A stretch of 64,000 bases of DNA from Anaeramoeba ignava. Taxonomy: Eukaryota > Metamonada > Anaeramoebidae. The notes under the pieces were generated by a model that did no database searches, had not been told where the DNA came from, and saw only the letters and a list, made by a program, of their open reading frames with translations. Positions 33,097 through 45,794 of the stretch are shown here, one piece after another. The translations under genes and the position numbers were made by a program. Location of the stretch: positions 317,501-381,500 of the forward strand of contig JAPDFW010000044.1 in the NCBI GenBank assembly GCA_028826165.1. Direction: 5' to 3'. Every line of letters begins with the position of its first letter. The first letter of the stretch is position 1.

Positions 33097-36000
33097 TTAA
33101 ATGAAATAAGTCTCAAGTTCATCAACAACCCATTCATCATAAGAACCAGCTAAATAACTTTTAGCTTCATTTGTTCCATCGTGAATTCCATTAGGTAGAT
33201 TATAAGTAAAACCAAAATCTGAAAGAGCACTTTGTAATTTAGAATCTATCCAAATATCACCTATAAATATTTTAATAAAGATAAATAATTAATTTTAATA
33301 ATAATTAATAATAATTTAATTTAAAATTAATTTTATTTTAAATTGAAATAATAATATTATTTATTATATTAATATTTTGGATTATTTATTAATTTAATTT
33401 TAATTATAATAATAAATATTTATTAAATATAAATTATTTACCATCTATTTTAATAAAAATAAATAATTAATTTTAATAATAATTAATAATAATTTAATTT
33501 AAAATTAATTTTATTTTTAAATTGAAATAATAATATTATTTATTATATTAATATTTTTGTATTATTTATTAATTTAATTTTAATTATAATAATAATTATT
33601 TATTAAATATAAATTATTTACAAACTATTTTAATAAAGATAAAAAAATTAATTTTAATAATAATTAATTTTAATAATAATTTAATTTAAAATTAATTTTA
33701 TTTTAAATTGAAATAATAATATTATTTATTATATTAATATTTTAGATTATTTATTAATTTAATTTTAATTATAATAATAATTATTTATTAAATATATAAA
33801 TTATTTACTCTCTATTTTAATAAAGATAAATAATTAATTTTAATAATAATTAATAATAATTTAATTTAAAAATTAATTTTATTTTAAATTGAAATAATAA
33901 TAATATTATTTATTATATTAATATTTTGGATTATTTATTAATTTAATTTTAATTATAATAATAAATATTTATTAAATATAATTTATTTACTCCCTCTATT
34001 TTTAATAAATATAAATGATTAATTTTAATAATAATTAATAATAATTTAATTTAAAAATTAATTTTGATTTTTAAATTGAAATAATAATAATATTATTTAT
34101 TATATTAATATTTTGGATTATTTATTAATTTAATTTTAATTATAATAATAAATATTTATTAAATATAAATTATTTACCATCTATTTTTAATAAATATAAA
34201 TGATTAATTTTAATAATAATTAATAATAATTTAATTAAAAATTAATTTTTTTTTTATTTTAAAAATTTCCTAAAAAATAATAATATTATTTATTATATTA
34301 ATATTTAGATTATTTATTAATTTAATTTTAATTATAATAATAATTATTTATTAAATATAATTTATTTACATTCTATTTTAATAAAGATAAATAATTAATT
34401 TTAATAATAATTTAATTTAAAATTAATTTTATTTTAAATTGAAATAATAATATTATTTATTATATTAATATTTTAGATTATTTATTAATTTAATTTTAAT
34501 TATAATAATAAATATTTATTAAATATAATTTATTTACGTTCTATTTTAAATAAAGATAAATAATTAATTTTAATAATAATTAATAATAATTTAATTTAAA
34601 ATTAATTTTATTTTAAATTAAAAAATAATAATATTATTTATTATATTAATATTTTTGGGGGGATTATTTATTAATTTAATTTTAATTATAATAATAAATA
34701 TTTATTAAATATAAATTATTTACATTCTATTTTAATAAAGATAAATAATTAATTTTAATAATAATTAATAATAATTTAATTTAAAATTAATTTTATTTTA
34801 AATTGAAATAATAATATTATTTATTATATTAATATTTTGTATTATTTATTATATTAATATTTTGTATTATTTATTAATTTAATTTTAATTATAATAATAA
34901 ATATTTATTAAATATAATTTATTTTACATTCTATTTTAATAAAGATAAATAATTAATTTTAATAATAATTAATAATAATTTAATTTAAAATTAATTTTAT
35001 TTTAAATTGAAATAATAATAATTATTTATTATATTAATATTTTTGTATTATTTATTAATTTAATTTTTAATTATAATAATAAATATTTATTAAATATAAT
35101 TTATTTACAAAGCTATTTTAATAAAGATAAAAATTAATTTTAATAATAATTAATAATTTAATAATTTAATTTAAAATTAATTTTATTTTTAAATTAAAAT
35201 AATGATATTATTTATTATATTAATATTTTAGATTATTTATTAATTTAATTTTAATTATAATAATAAATATTTATTAAATATAAATTATTTACAAACTATT
35301 TTAATAAATATAAATAATTAATTTTTAAATTATAATTAATAATTTAATTTAATTTAATTTAAAAATTAATTTTATTTTTAAATTAAAATAATAATATTAT
35401 TTATTATATTAATATTTTGTATTATTTATTAATTTAATTTTAATTATAATAATAAATATTTATTAAATATAATTTATTTACTCTCTATTTTAATAAAGAT
35501 AAATAATTAATTTTAATAATAATTAATAATAATTTAATTTAAAATTTAATTTTATTTTAAATTGAAATAATAATATTATTTATTATATTAATATTTTGTA
35601 TTATTTATTAATTTAATTTTAATTATATTAATAAATATTTATTAAATATAAATTATTTACCAACTATTTTAATAAAATAAATAATTAATTTTAATTATAA
35701 TTAATAATAATTTAATTTAAAATTTAATTTTATTTTAAATTGAAATAATAATATTATTTATTATATTAATATTTTGTATTATTTATTAATTTAATTTTAA
35801 TTATAATAATAAATATTTATTAAATATAAATTATTTACCAACTATTTTAATAAAATAAAATAATTAATTTTAATAATAATTAATAATAATTTAATTTAAA
35901 AATTAATTTTATTTTAAATTGAAATAATAATATTATTTATTATATTAATATTTTGTATTATTTATTAATTTAATTTTAATTATAAATAATAAATATTTAT

Positions 36001-37839
36001 TAAATAAAAATTATTTACTAGCTATTTTAATAAAGTTAAATAATTAATTTTAATAATAATTAATAATAATTTAATTTTAAAATTAATTTTATTTTAAATT
36101 AAAAAAATAATAATATTATTTATTATATATTAATATTTTGGATTATTTATTAAATTTAATTTTAATTATAAATAATAAATATTTATTAAATATAAATTAT
36201 TTACTAGCTATTTTAATAAAAATAAAAATTAATTTTAATAATAATTAATAATAATTTAATTTAAAATTTAATTTTATTTTAAATTAAAATAATAATATTA
36301 TTTATTATATTAATATTTTGGATTATTTATTAATTTAATTTTAATTATAATAACAAATATTTATTAAATATAATTTATTTACTATCTATTTTAATAAAGA
36401 TAAATAATTAATTTTAATAATAATTAATAATAATTTATTTTAAAATTTAATTTTATTTTAAATTGAAATAATAATAATAATAATAAATATTTATTAAATA
36501 TAAATTATTTATATTTACATCCTCCAAAAATTGGACCAAAATATGAATCATAATAAATTGCATATTGTTCCATTCCTTTTTTAATTGTAAACTTCTCTGG
36601 TTTTCTATCTCCTTTATCATTTCTTAATGAAAAAATAAATGCATTTGAATCAATAATATTGCCATTACTATCATTTTTATCCTCTTCTCTCCATTTTGAT
36701 TTATCTTTTGTCCATCCAACTTGAGTAAATCCTCCAAAAATAAAATTATCTTTTGTTTTGATAATAACTAATGTTTTTCCTTTCCTATCAACTGCTTTAT
36801 GCCAATTTTGAGAATCAAATCCATCTCTTTTTGCTGAAAATCCTTTTTTCATTTTATAAAAAAAATCATTATCATTTATCCATTCTTGTAATTTCTTAAC
36901 ATATTCAATATCTTTAATAATTTCTGAATCTGATAGAAATCTTGATTTAAAAATGAATGAATTTTGATTTTCTTTTTGAATTAATTCAATGAATTCAATT
37001 AATTTTTCTTTATCATTTTGAAGTAGTTGTAATTGAATTAATTTTTGTGAAATTTGGTTTGGAATTATATCTTCTTTCAAAGTATCTTCAAGTTCTTGGT
37101 TTGTGAAATCAATAAATCCGATTTTACCAACAATATTTGAAATTTGATTTTGTAATTTTTCTTTTTCTTCTTTTTCAAGTTTTTGATTTTCTTTTTCTTG
37201 ATTAATATTTGATTTATGTTTTCCCCATTTTATTATTGATTGAAACATTTCAAATTCATTTGGTGGAATATAATCATTTGATAAAATTGAATTTAAATGA
37301 TTTTCTTCAAGTTCAAGAAAAAAAGGAGTTTTGATAAATTCTTCAAAATTTTCAAAAATAAATTTATAAGAAGAATCAAATAATTCATTTAAGTTCATTG
37401 ATTCAGATAATTTAAGAACATCAACAACAGTTTCAAATTGTAAATTCTTTTTGATAAATTTTGAAGAAATTTCAGTTAATTCATCAATTAAATATTTTGA
37501 TGAAAAAAATAAAATTCCAACTGCATTTTCTAAATTAATTTCAATTTTTCCTGAATAAAAATAATTCAAAATTGAAGATAGAATTGAACTTGAAACATCT
37601 TTTAGAATCATTTTATTTTCTTGATATTCTTTCATTTTTGAATTGAAAAGAGATTTAAAATATTGACTTCTTGAAGAAAGAATTGATTTATGAGTTTTAA
37701 ATGAAGTTTTGTTTTGTTCACAAATTATTTCAAAATCAAAATAACTTTCTTCTTCTTTTTCATTTTGGTTTTGATTTTGAAATAAATTTTTTAAATCATT
37801 TGAAAGTTTTTTTAAATTTGAATAAGTTTTCATTTTCAA
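33097..37839 (-). CDS. BTB-BACK / TLDc-like protein A, two constitutive exons around a 3.26-kb intron
   Basis: Exon 1 is 37839-36519 and the last exon is 33260-33097; skipping everything between gives 494 residues. Residues 25-125 are a BTB domain (FKTHKSILSSRSQYFKSLF, YFYSGKIEINLENAVGILFF), followed by a BACK-like helical region to about 270. From about 300 there is a TLDc-like domain (SDSEIIKDIEYVKKLQEWI, FSAKRDGFD, KGKTLVIIKTKDNFIFGGFT, YFGPIFGG). The last exon completes it (DIWIDSKLQSALSDFG to YLAGSYDEWVVDELETYFI). The exon-1 frame reads only GCKYK before a stop if unspliced, so the last exon is needed for a full domain. The split codon is T|GT (Cys). The BTB suggests a cullin-3 adaptor; the TLDc-like target is unknown. 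Confidence 0.85.
33261..36518 (-). repeat. Tandem intron-unit array A (18 units, 17 spacers)
   Basis: The intron of TLDc gene A. Eighteen units (mostly 165-200 nt, the first 133) each begin GTAAATA (or close) and end ATTAAAATAG. Between units lie short spacers, in transcript order: ATA, CTA, CTA, TTG, TTG, AGA, TTT, CTTT, AAT, AAT, AAC, AAT, ATG, AGGGA, AGA, TTT, ATG (first at 36383-36385, last at 33442-33444). Fifteen are exactly three bases, one is four and one five (three if the acceptor is TAGAG). The first donor (GTAAATATAAATAA) and final acceptor (ATATTTATAG) differ from the internal ones and are the same in array B. Confidence 0.85.
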
Positions 37840-39320
37840 TAAAAATTTGAAAAGAAAAAAATGAAAAAAATGAAAAAATGAAAAAAAGCAAAAAAATTAA
37901 AAAAAAAGCAAAAAAATTAGAAAAAAAGCAAAAAAAAATGAAAATAGATTTAATTTAATATTTAAATTTATAAATCAATTTAAAAATATAATTTAATATT
38001 TAATTCCATTATTAAAAAAATAATTTAATGTTTTAGATTTAAATATTTTATTATTTAAATATTTAACATATAAATATAAAAAATGAAAATAGTTTTAATT
38101 TAATATTTAATTTATAAATTAATTTAAAAATATAATTTAATATTTAATTTTATTATTAAAATAATAATTTAATGTTTTAGATTTAAATATTTTATTATTT
38201 AAATATTTAACATATAAATATAAAAATAAGAATAGATTTAATTTAATATTTAATTTATAAATTAATTTAAAAATATAATTTAATATTTAATTTTTATGTT
38301 TAAAATAATAATTTAATGTTTTAGATTTAAATATTTTATTATTTAAATATTTTAAACATATAAATATAAAAATAAGAACAGATTTAATTTAATATTTAAT
38401 TTATAAATTAATTTAAAAATATAATTTATTATTTAATTTTATGTTTAAAATAATAATTTAATTGTTTTAGATTTAAATTATTTTATTATTTAAATATTTA
38501 ACATATAAATATAAAAATAAAATAGTTTTAATTTAATATTTAAATTTATAAATTAATTTAAAAATATAATTTAATATTTAATTCCATTATTAAAATAATA
38601 ATTTATTGTTTTAGATTTAAATATTTTATTATTTAAATATTTAACATATAAAATATAAAAAATGAAAATAGATTTAATTTAATATTTAATTTATAAATTA
38701 ATTTAAAAATATAATTTAATATTTAATTTTATTATTAAAATAATAATTTAATGTTTTAGATTTAAATATTTTATTATTTAAATATTTAACATAAAAATAT
38801 AAAAATGAAAATAGATTTAATTTAATATTTAATTTATAAATTAATTTAAAAATATAATTTAATATTTAATTTTATGTTTAAAATAATAATTTATTGTTTT
38901 ATGATTTAAATATTTTATTATTTAAAAATATTTTGAAAATTGATTTTTGAAATTAAAATTTTATCTTTTTTTTGAATTAAATTGAATTAATATTAATTTG
39001 AAAATTTGTTTTAAAATTTAAATTTATTAATAATTTTTAAATTCCAAAAAAAAATTAAATTAAAAATTAAATTAAAATAATTTTCCTTTTTTTTAATAAA
39101 AAAATTAATAAAAAATAATAATAATTTATTAATAAATTAATTTAAAATAATAAATTAAAAAGAAAATTAAATTAATTATTAATTTAAATTTATTCTTATT
39201 TTTATATTTTTATTTATTTTCAAAATCCACTTTTTTTTTCATTTTTTTTTTTTAAATTTTTTTTTCATTTTTTTCCTTTTTTTTAAAAAACAACAAAAAA
39301 CAAAAAACACAAAAAACAAA
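37840..39320. repeat. 145-bp satellite block 2 and divergent promoters of the TLDc genes
   Basis: About seven copies of the 145-bp unit (37935-38935), in the same orientation as block 1, lie between the two divergent start codons and span the palindrome centre. Bases 38940-39320 are unique AT-rich sequence with T-tracts, then an A-rich leader (repeated AAAAAACA words) before ATG 39321. No gene is seen. Confidence 0.8.
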
Positions 39321-42300
39321 ATGGATAATAATAATAACAACCAAATTGAAAATGCAAACCAAAATCAAAATGAAAATGAAATGAAAAATTTAGAAAAAAA
39401 AGTAACAAAAAATTTAATTAAAGATTATTCAAACCTTTTAAATGAAAATTCATTTAAAGATTTTTCAATTTTTGTTGAGAATAAATCAAATCATTTTGAA
39501 ATTAAAGTTCATAAATCAATTTTATCTTCAAGATCTCCTTTTTTTAATGAGTTTTTAAAAGAACAAAAACATCCTAATTCTATTTCTTTAAATCAATTTA
39601 ATAAAAAAGAAATGGAATCAATTTTGAGTTATATTTATTATGGAAATATTTCTTTTGAGAATCAAGAAAATCTTATTCAATTATTAGAAATTTCAATTTA
39701 TTTTAAATTAAATTTATTGAAAGAAATTATTCAAAAAAAAATTTCAAATTCAATTAATTATTCAAATTTTTTCCAATTTTTATTCCAAAATCGAAATTTA
39801 AATTCAAATGAAATTGAAATAAAATGTTTTGAATTAATAAATCAAAATTTTTCCCAAATTCAGAATAATGAGAATTTATTCAATTTAACTAAAGAAGAAA
39901 TTATCAAATTTATTCAATTTAAACAAGAAAAAAAAGAAATTTTTCAATTTGATTTTTTTCAATTTTTAAATGAATGGATTAAAAAAAGACTTAAATCATT
40001 AAGATTAAAGAAATCTGAACACCAAAAGAATGAAAAGAAAAGATTATTTCATTCTTTTTTTTCATTATTTGATAAAGATTCAATTTCAAAACAAGATTTT
40101 GATAAATTAAAACAATTTGATTTTTTTCTTCCAAATTCTTTTTTAATTAATTTTGAAAGAACTATTTTTCAAATTAAAGATCAAAAAAAAGAAACAAAAA
40201 TCAAAGAAAAAGATGAGGAAATTCAAAATCTTAAATTATCATTTGAGAAAAAAATTGAAAAAGGGGAACAAATACAAGAAATTCACAATCAAAAGGAACA
40301 GAAATTATTGGAGATTTTACCTCAATTTTCAGATTCAGAAATTATTAAAGATATTGAATATGTTAAGAGATTACAAGAATGGATAAATGATAATGATTTT
40401 TTTTCTAAAATGAAAAAAGGATTTTCAGCAAAAAGAGATGGATTTGATTGTGATAAATGGCATTCGATTTGTGATAATAAAGGAAAAACATTAGTTATTA
40501 TCAAAACAAAAGATAATTTTATTTTTGGAGGTTTTACTCAAGTTGGATGGACAAATGATAAATCAAAATGGAGTGAAAAAGATAGAAATGATGATTATGG
40601 ATGTATTCCAGATTCAAATGCATTTATTTTTTCATTAAGAAATGATAAAGGAGATAGAAAACCAGAAAAGTTTATAATTCAAAAAGGAAAAGAACAATAT
40701 GCAATTTTTTATGATTTAAATTATGGTCCAATTTTTGGAGGAGGTAAATATAAATAATTTATATTTAATAAATATTTATTATTATAATTAAAATTAAATT
40801 AATAAATAATCCAAAATATTAATATAATTAATAATATTATTATTTCAATTTAAAATAAAATTAATTTTAAATTAAATTATTATTAATTATTATTAAAATT
40901 AATTATTTATCTTTATTAAAATAGATTGTAAATAATTTATATTTAATAAATATTTATTATTATAATTAAAATTAAATTAATAAATAATCCAAAATATAAA
41001 TATAATCAATAATATTATTATTTCAATTTAAAATAAAATTAATTTTAAATTATTAAATTAAATTATTATTAATTATTATTAAATTAAATTATTTATATTT
41101 ATTAAAATAGATTGTAAATAATTTATATTTAATAAATATTTATTATTATAATTTATATTTATTAAATAAATATTTATTTATTTAATTATAATTAAAATTA
41201 AAATTAATAAATAAATAATCCAAAAATATAAATATAATAAATAATATTATTATTTCAATTTAAAATAAAATTAATTTTAAAATTAAATTATTATTAATTA
41301 TTATTAAAATTAATTATTTATCTTTATTAAAATAGATGGTAAATAATTTATATATTATTATAATTAAATTTAAATTAATAAATAATCCAAAATATTAATA
41401 TAATAAATAATATTATTATTTCAATTTAAAATAAAATTAATTTTAAATTAAATTATTATTAATTATTATTAAAATTAATTATTTATATTTATTAAAATAG
41501 ATTGTAAATAATTTATATTTAATAAATAATTTATTATTATAATTAAAAATTAAATTAATAAATAATCCAAAAATATAAATATAATCAATAATATTATTAT
41601 TTCAATTTAAAATAAAATTAATTTTTAAATTAAATTATTATTAATTATTATTAAAATTAATTATTTATATTTATTAAAATAGATGGTAAATAATTTATAT
41701 TTAATAAATATTTATTATTATAATTAAAATTAAATTAATAAATAATCCAAAATATTAATATAATAAATAATATTATTATTTCAATTTAAAATAAAATTAA
41801 TTTTAAATTAAATTATTATTAATTATTATTAAAATTAATTATTTATTTTTATTAAAATAGATAGTAAATAATTTATATTTAATAAATAATTTATTATTAT
41901 AATTAAAATTAAATTAATAAATAATACAAAATATTAATATAATAAATAATATTATTATTTTAATTTAAAATAAAATTAATTTTAAATTAAATTATTATTA
42001 ATTATTATTAAAATTAATTATTTATCTTTATTAAAATAGGTTGTAAATAATTTATATTTAATAAATATTTATTATTATAATTAAAATTAAATTAATAAAT
42101 AATACAAAATATTAATATAATAAATAATATTATTATTTCAATTTAAAATAAAATTAATATTAAATTAAATTATTATTAATTATTATTAAAATTAATTATT
42201 TATATTTATTAAAATAGTGAGTAAATAATTTATATTTAATAAATATTTATTATTATAATTAAATTTAAATTAATAAATAATACAAAATATTAATATAATA

Positions 42301-44148
42301 AATAATATTATTATTTCAATTTAAAATAAAATTAATATTAAATTAAATTATTATTAATTATTATTAAAATTAATTATTTATCTTTATTAAAATAGGTTGT
42401 AAATAAATTTATATTTAATAAATATTTATTATTATAATTAAAATTAAATTAATAAATAATACAAAAATATTAATATAATAAATAATAATATTATTTCAAT
42501 TTAAAATAAAATTAATTTTAAAATAAATTATTATTAATTATTATTAAAATTAATTATTTATCTTTATTAAAATAGATGGTAAATAATTTATATTATTATA
42601 ATTAAAATTAAATTAATAAATAATCTAAAATATTAATATAATAAATAATATTATTATTTCAATTTAAAAATAAAATTAATTTTAAATTAAATTATTATTA
42701 ATTATTATTAATATTAATTATTTATCTTTTATTAAAAATAGATGGTAAATAATTTATATTTAATAAATATTTATTATTATAATTAAAATTAAATTAATAA
42801 ATAATACAAAAATATAAATATAATCAATAATAATATTATTTCAATTTAAAATAAAATTAATTTTAAATTAAATTATTATTAATTATTATTAAAATTAATT
42901 ATTTATCTTTATTAAAATAGGTTGTAAATAATTTATGATTTAATAAATATTTATTATTATAATTAAAATTAAATTAATAAATAATCCAAAAATATAAATA
43001 TAATAAATAATATTATTATTTCAATTTAAAAATAAAATTAATTTTAAATTAAATTATTATTAAAATTAATTATTTATCTTTATTAAAATAGATGGTAAAA
43101 TAATTTATATTTAACAAATATTTATTATTATAATTAAAATTAAATTAATAAATAATCCAAAATATAAATATAATAAATGATATTATTATTTCAATTTAAA
43201 ATAAAATTAATTTTAAATTAAATTATTATTAATTATTATTAATATTAATTATTTATCTTTATTAAAATAGATAGTAAATAATTTATATTTAATAAATATT
43301 TATTATTATAATTAAAATTAAATTAATAAATAATCCAAAATATTAATATAATAAATAATATTATTATTTCAATTTAAAATTAAATTAATAAATATTTATT
43401 ATTATAATTAATATTAAAATTAATAAATAATCTAAAATATTAATATAATAAATAATTTATTATTTAATAAATATTTATTATTATAATTAAAATTAAATTA
43501 ATAAATAATCCAAAATATAAATATAATAAATAATATTATTATTTCAATTTAAAAATAAAATTAAATTTTAAATTAAATTATTATTAATTATTATTAAAAT
43601 TATTTATTTATCTTTATTAAAATAGTTCGTAAATAATTTATATTTAATAAATATTTACTATTATAATTAAAATTAAATTAATAAATAATCCAAAATATTA
43701 ATATAATAAATAATATTATTATTTCAATTTAAAATAAAATTAATTTTAAATTAAATTATTATTAATTATTATTAAAATTAATTATTTATCTTTATTAAAA
43801 TAGTTGGTAAATAATTTATATTTAATAAATATTTATTATAATTAAAATTAAATTAATAAATAATCTAAAATATTAATATAATAAATAATATTATTATTTC
43901 AATTTAAAATAAAATTAATTTTAAATTAAATTATTATTAATTATTATTAAAATTAATTATTTATCTTTATTAAAATATTTATAGGTGATATTGTGTTAGA
44001 TTCTATATTACAATCTGGTCATTCAGATTTTGGTCAGAGCTATAATCTATCTAATGGAATTAAAAAAGGAACAAATGAAGCTGAAAGTTATTTAGCTGGT
44101 TCTTATAATAAATGGGTTGTTGATGAACTTGAGACTTATTTCATTTAA
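39321..44148 (+). CDS. BTB / TLDc-like protein B, two constitutive exons around a 3.24-kb intron
   Basis: Exon 1 is 39321-40743 and the last exon 43985-44148; the simplest product has 528 residues. The N-terminus is Asn-rich, then a BTB domain (FSIFVENKSNHFEIKVHKSI with LSSRSPFFNEFL and ILSYIYYGNISFENQENLIQ) and a BACK-like region with a Lys-rich coiled segment. From about residue 335 the TLDc-like part is nearly identical to gene A (SDSEIIKDIEYVKRLQEWIN, FSAKRDGFD, NFIFGGFTQVGWT, YGPIFGGG). The last exon gives DIVLDSILQSGHSDFG to YLAGSYNKWVVDELETYFI. The split codon is G|GT (Gly), giving FGGGDI, the typical TLDc-like sequence, which supports the direct join. The N-terminal half is only distantly related to gene A. 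Confidence 0.85.
40744..43984 (+). repeat. Tandem intron-unit array B (17 units, 16 three-base spacers)
   Basis: The intron of TLDc gene B. Seventeen units (163-222 nt, one of 352) each start GTAAATA (or close) and end AAAATAG. Every one of the sixteen spacers between AG and GT is exactly three bases: ATT, ATT, ATG, ATT, ATG, ATA, GTT, TGA, GTT, ATG, ATG, GTT, ATG, ATA, TTC, TTG (for example 40925-40927, 41111-41113, 42218-42220, 43626-43628, 43804-43806). Unit bodies are nearly identical and homologous to array A in inverted orientation. If all were spliced in, the split-codon phase would insert DYYDYDSLSYDGYDIL without a stop. Confidence 0.88.
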
Positions 44149-45794
44149 AAACTTTTTTTTATTTTTTTTTCAAAATTCAATTCAATTTTCATTTACTTTC
44201 AATCAATTTAAATTCTTCAAATCAATAAATAAGAAACAAATCTAATTTTAAATAATTTAATTTTAATTTAAAAATATTATTAAAAAGAAGATTAATTTGA
44301 AAAAAATGAAAATCAAAAATATATAAACATTGAAAATATATATTAATTATTATTAATTGTAAAATATTTTATAAAATATAAAATAAGAAACAAATCAATT
44401 ATAATTTATTATTAAAAAATTATTTAATAAAGAAATAAATTGAAAATATTTTTAAATAACAAAATATTTAAATCTAAAACAATAAATTATTATTTTAATA
44501 ATAAAATTAAATATTAAATTATATTTTTAAATTAATTTATAAATTAAATATTAAATTAAATCTATTCTTATTTTTTATATTTTTATGTTAAATATTTAAA
44601 TAATAAAATATTTAAATCTAAAACAATAAATTATTATTTCAAGCATAAAATTAAATATTAAATTATATTTTTAAATTAATTTATTAAATTAAATATTAAA
44701 TTAAATCTATTTTTATATTTTTATATTTATATGTTAAATATTTAAATAATAAAATATTTAAATCTAAAACATTAAATTATTATTTTAAACATAAAATTAA
44801 ATATTAAATTATATTTTCAAATTGATTTATTAAATTAAATAATAAATTAAAACTTTTTCATTTTTATATTTATATGTTAAATATTTAAATAATAAAAATA
44901 TTTAAATCTAAAACAATAAATTATTATTTTAAACATAAAATTAAATATTAAATTATATTTTTAAATAAATTTATAAATTAAATAATAAATTAAAACTATT
45001 TTCATTTTTTATATTTATATGTTAAATATTTAAATAATAAAATATTTAAATCTAAAACATTAAATTATTATTTCAAACATAAAATTAAATATTAAATTAT
45101 ATTTTTAAATTAATTTATTAAATTAAATAATAAATTAAAACTATTCTTATTTTTTATATTTTATATGTTAAATATTTAAATAATAAAATATTTAAATCTA
45201 AAACAATAAATTATTATTTTTAATAATAAAATTAAATATTAAATTATATTTTTAAATTAATTTATAAATTAAATATTAAATTAAATCTGTTCTTATTTTT
45301 TATATTTTTATGTTAAATATTTGAATAATAAAATATTTAAATCTAAAACATTAAATTATTATTTTAATAATAAAATTAAATATTAAATTATATTTTTTAA
45401 ATTGATTTATTAATTAAATATTAAATTAAAACTATTTTCATTTTTTATATTTATATGTTAAATATTTAAATAATAAAATATTTAAATATAAAACATTAAA
45501 TTATTATTTTAATAATAAAATTAAATATTAAATTATATTTTTAAATTAATTTATAAATTAAATATTAAATTAAATCTATTCTTATTTTTTATATTTTTAT
45601 GTTAAATATTTAAATAATAAAATAATTAAATCTAAAACATTAAATTATTATTTTAATAATAAAATTAAATATTAAATTATATTTTTAAATTAATTTATAA
45701 ATTGAATAATAAATTAAAACTATTTTTATATTTTTATTTTTTCATTTTTTCATTTTTCATTTTTTCAATTTTTTTTTTTGAATTAATAAAAAGA
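44149..45794. repeat. 3' flank of TLDc gene B, 145-bp satellite block 3 and SYS1 upstream region
   Basis: Bases 44149-44440 are the reverse complement of the left-arm flank. From 44440 to 45720 about nine copies of the 145-bp unit run in opposite orientation to blocks 1 and 2. Bases 45720-45794 are a T-rich leader to the SYS1-like start. No gene is seen. Confidence 0.8.

Larger units (their letters stand above)
31960..45700. repeat. 13-kb inverted duplication (palindrome)
   Basis: Left and right arms mirror each other around position 38625: satellite block, 3' flank, last exon (33260-33097 versus 43985-44148), intron array (33261-36518 versus 40744-43984), TLDc exon end (36519 versus 40743). 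The midpoints of these pairs agree within about 10 bp. The arms are not fully homologous, because the 5' (BTB) parts of the two genes differ while their 3' parts and introns are alike. Confidence 0.85.

Noticed and set aside
33261-43984. CRISPR-like arrays (regular repeats with short variable spacers)
   Set aside because: Units are 165-200 bp with three-base gaps, have splice-site ends, sit inside eukaryotic genes and have no cas genes; spacers are far too short.
40744-43984. Treating the open DYYDYDSLSYDGYDIL readout as proof of coding microexons
   Set aside because: Most spacers start AT or GT, so stops are unlikely by chance, and the mirror array does not stay open. It is kept only as a hypothesis.
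45702-45794. Upstream Met start for the SYS1-like gene
   Set aside because: The added residues come from the 145-bp satellite and a T-tract; Met 45795 has a leader like other genes here.
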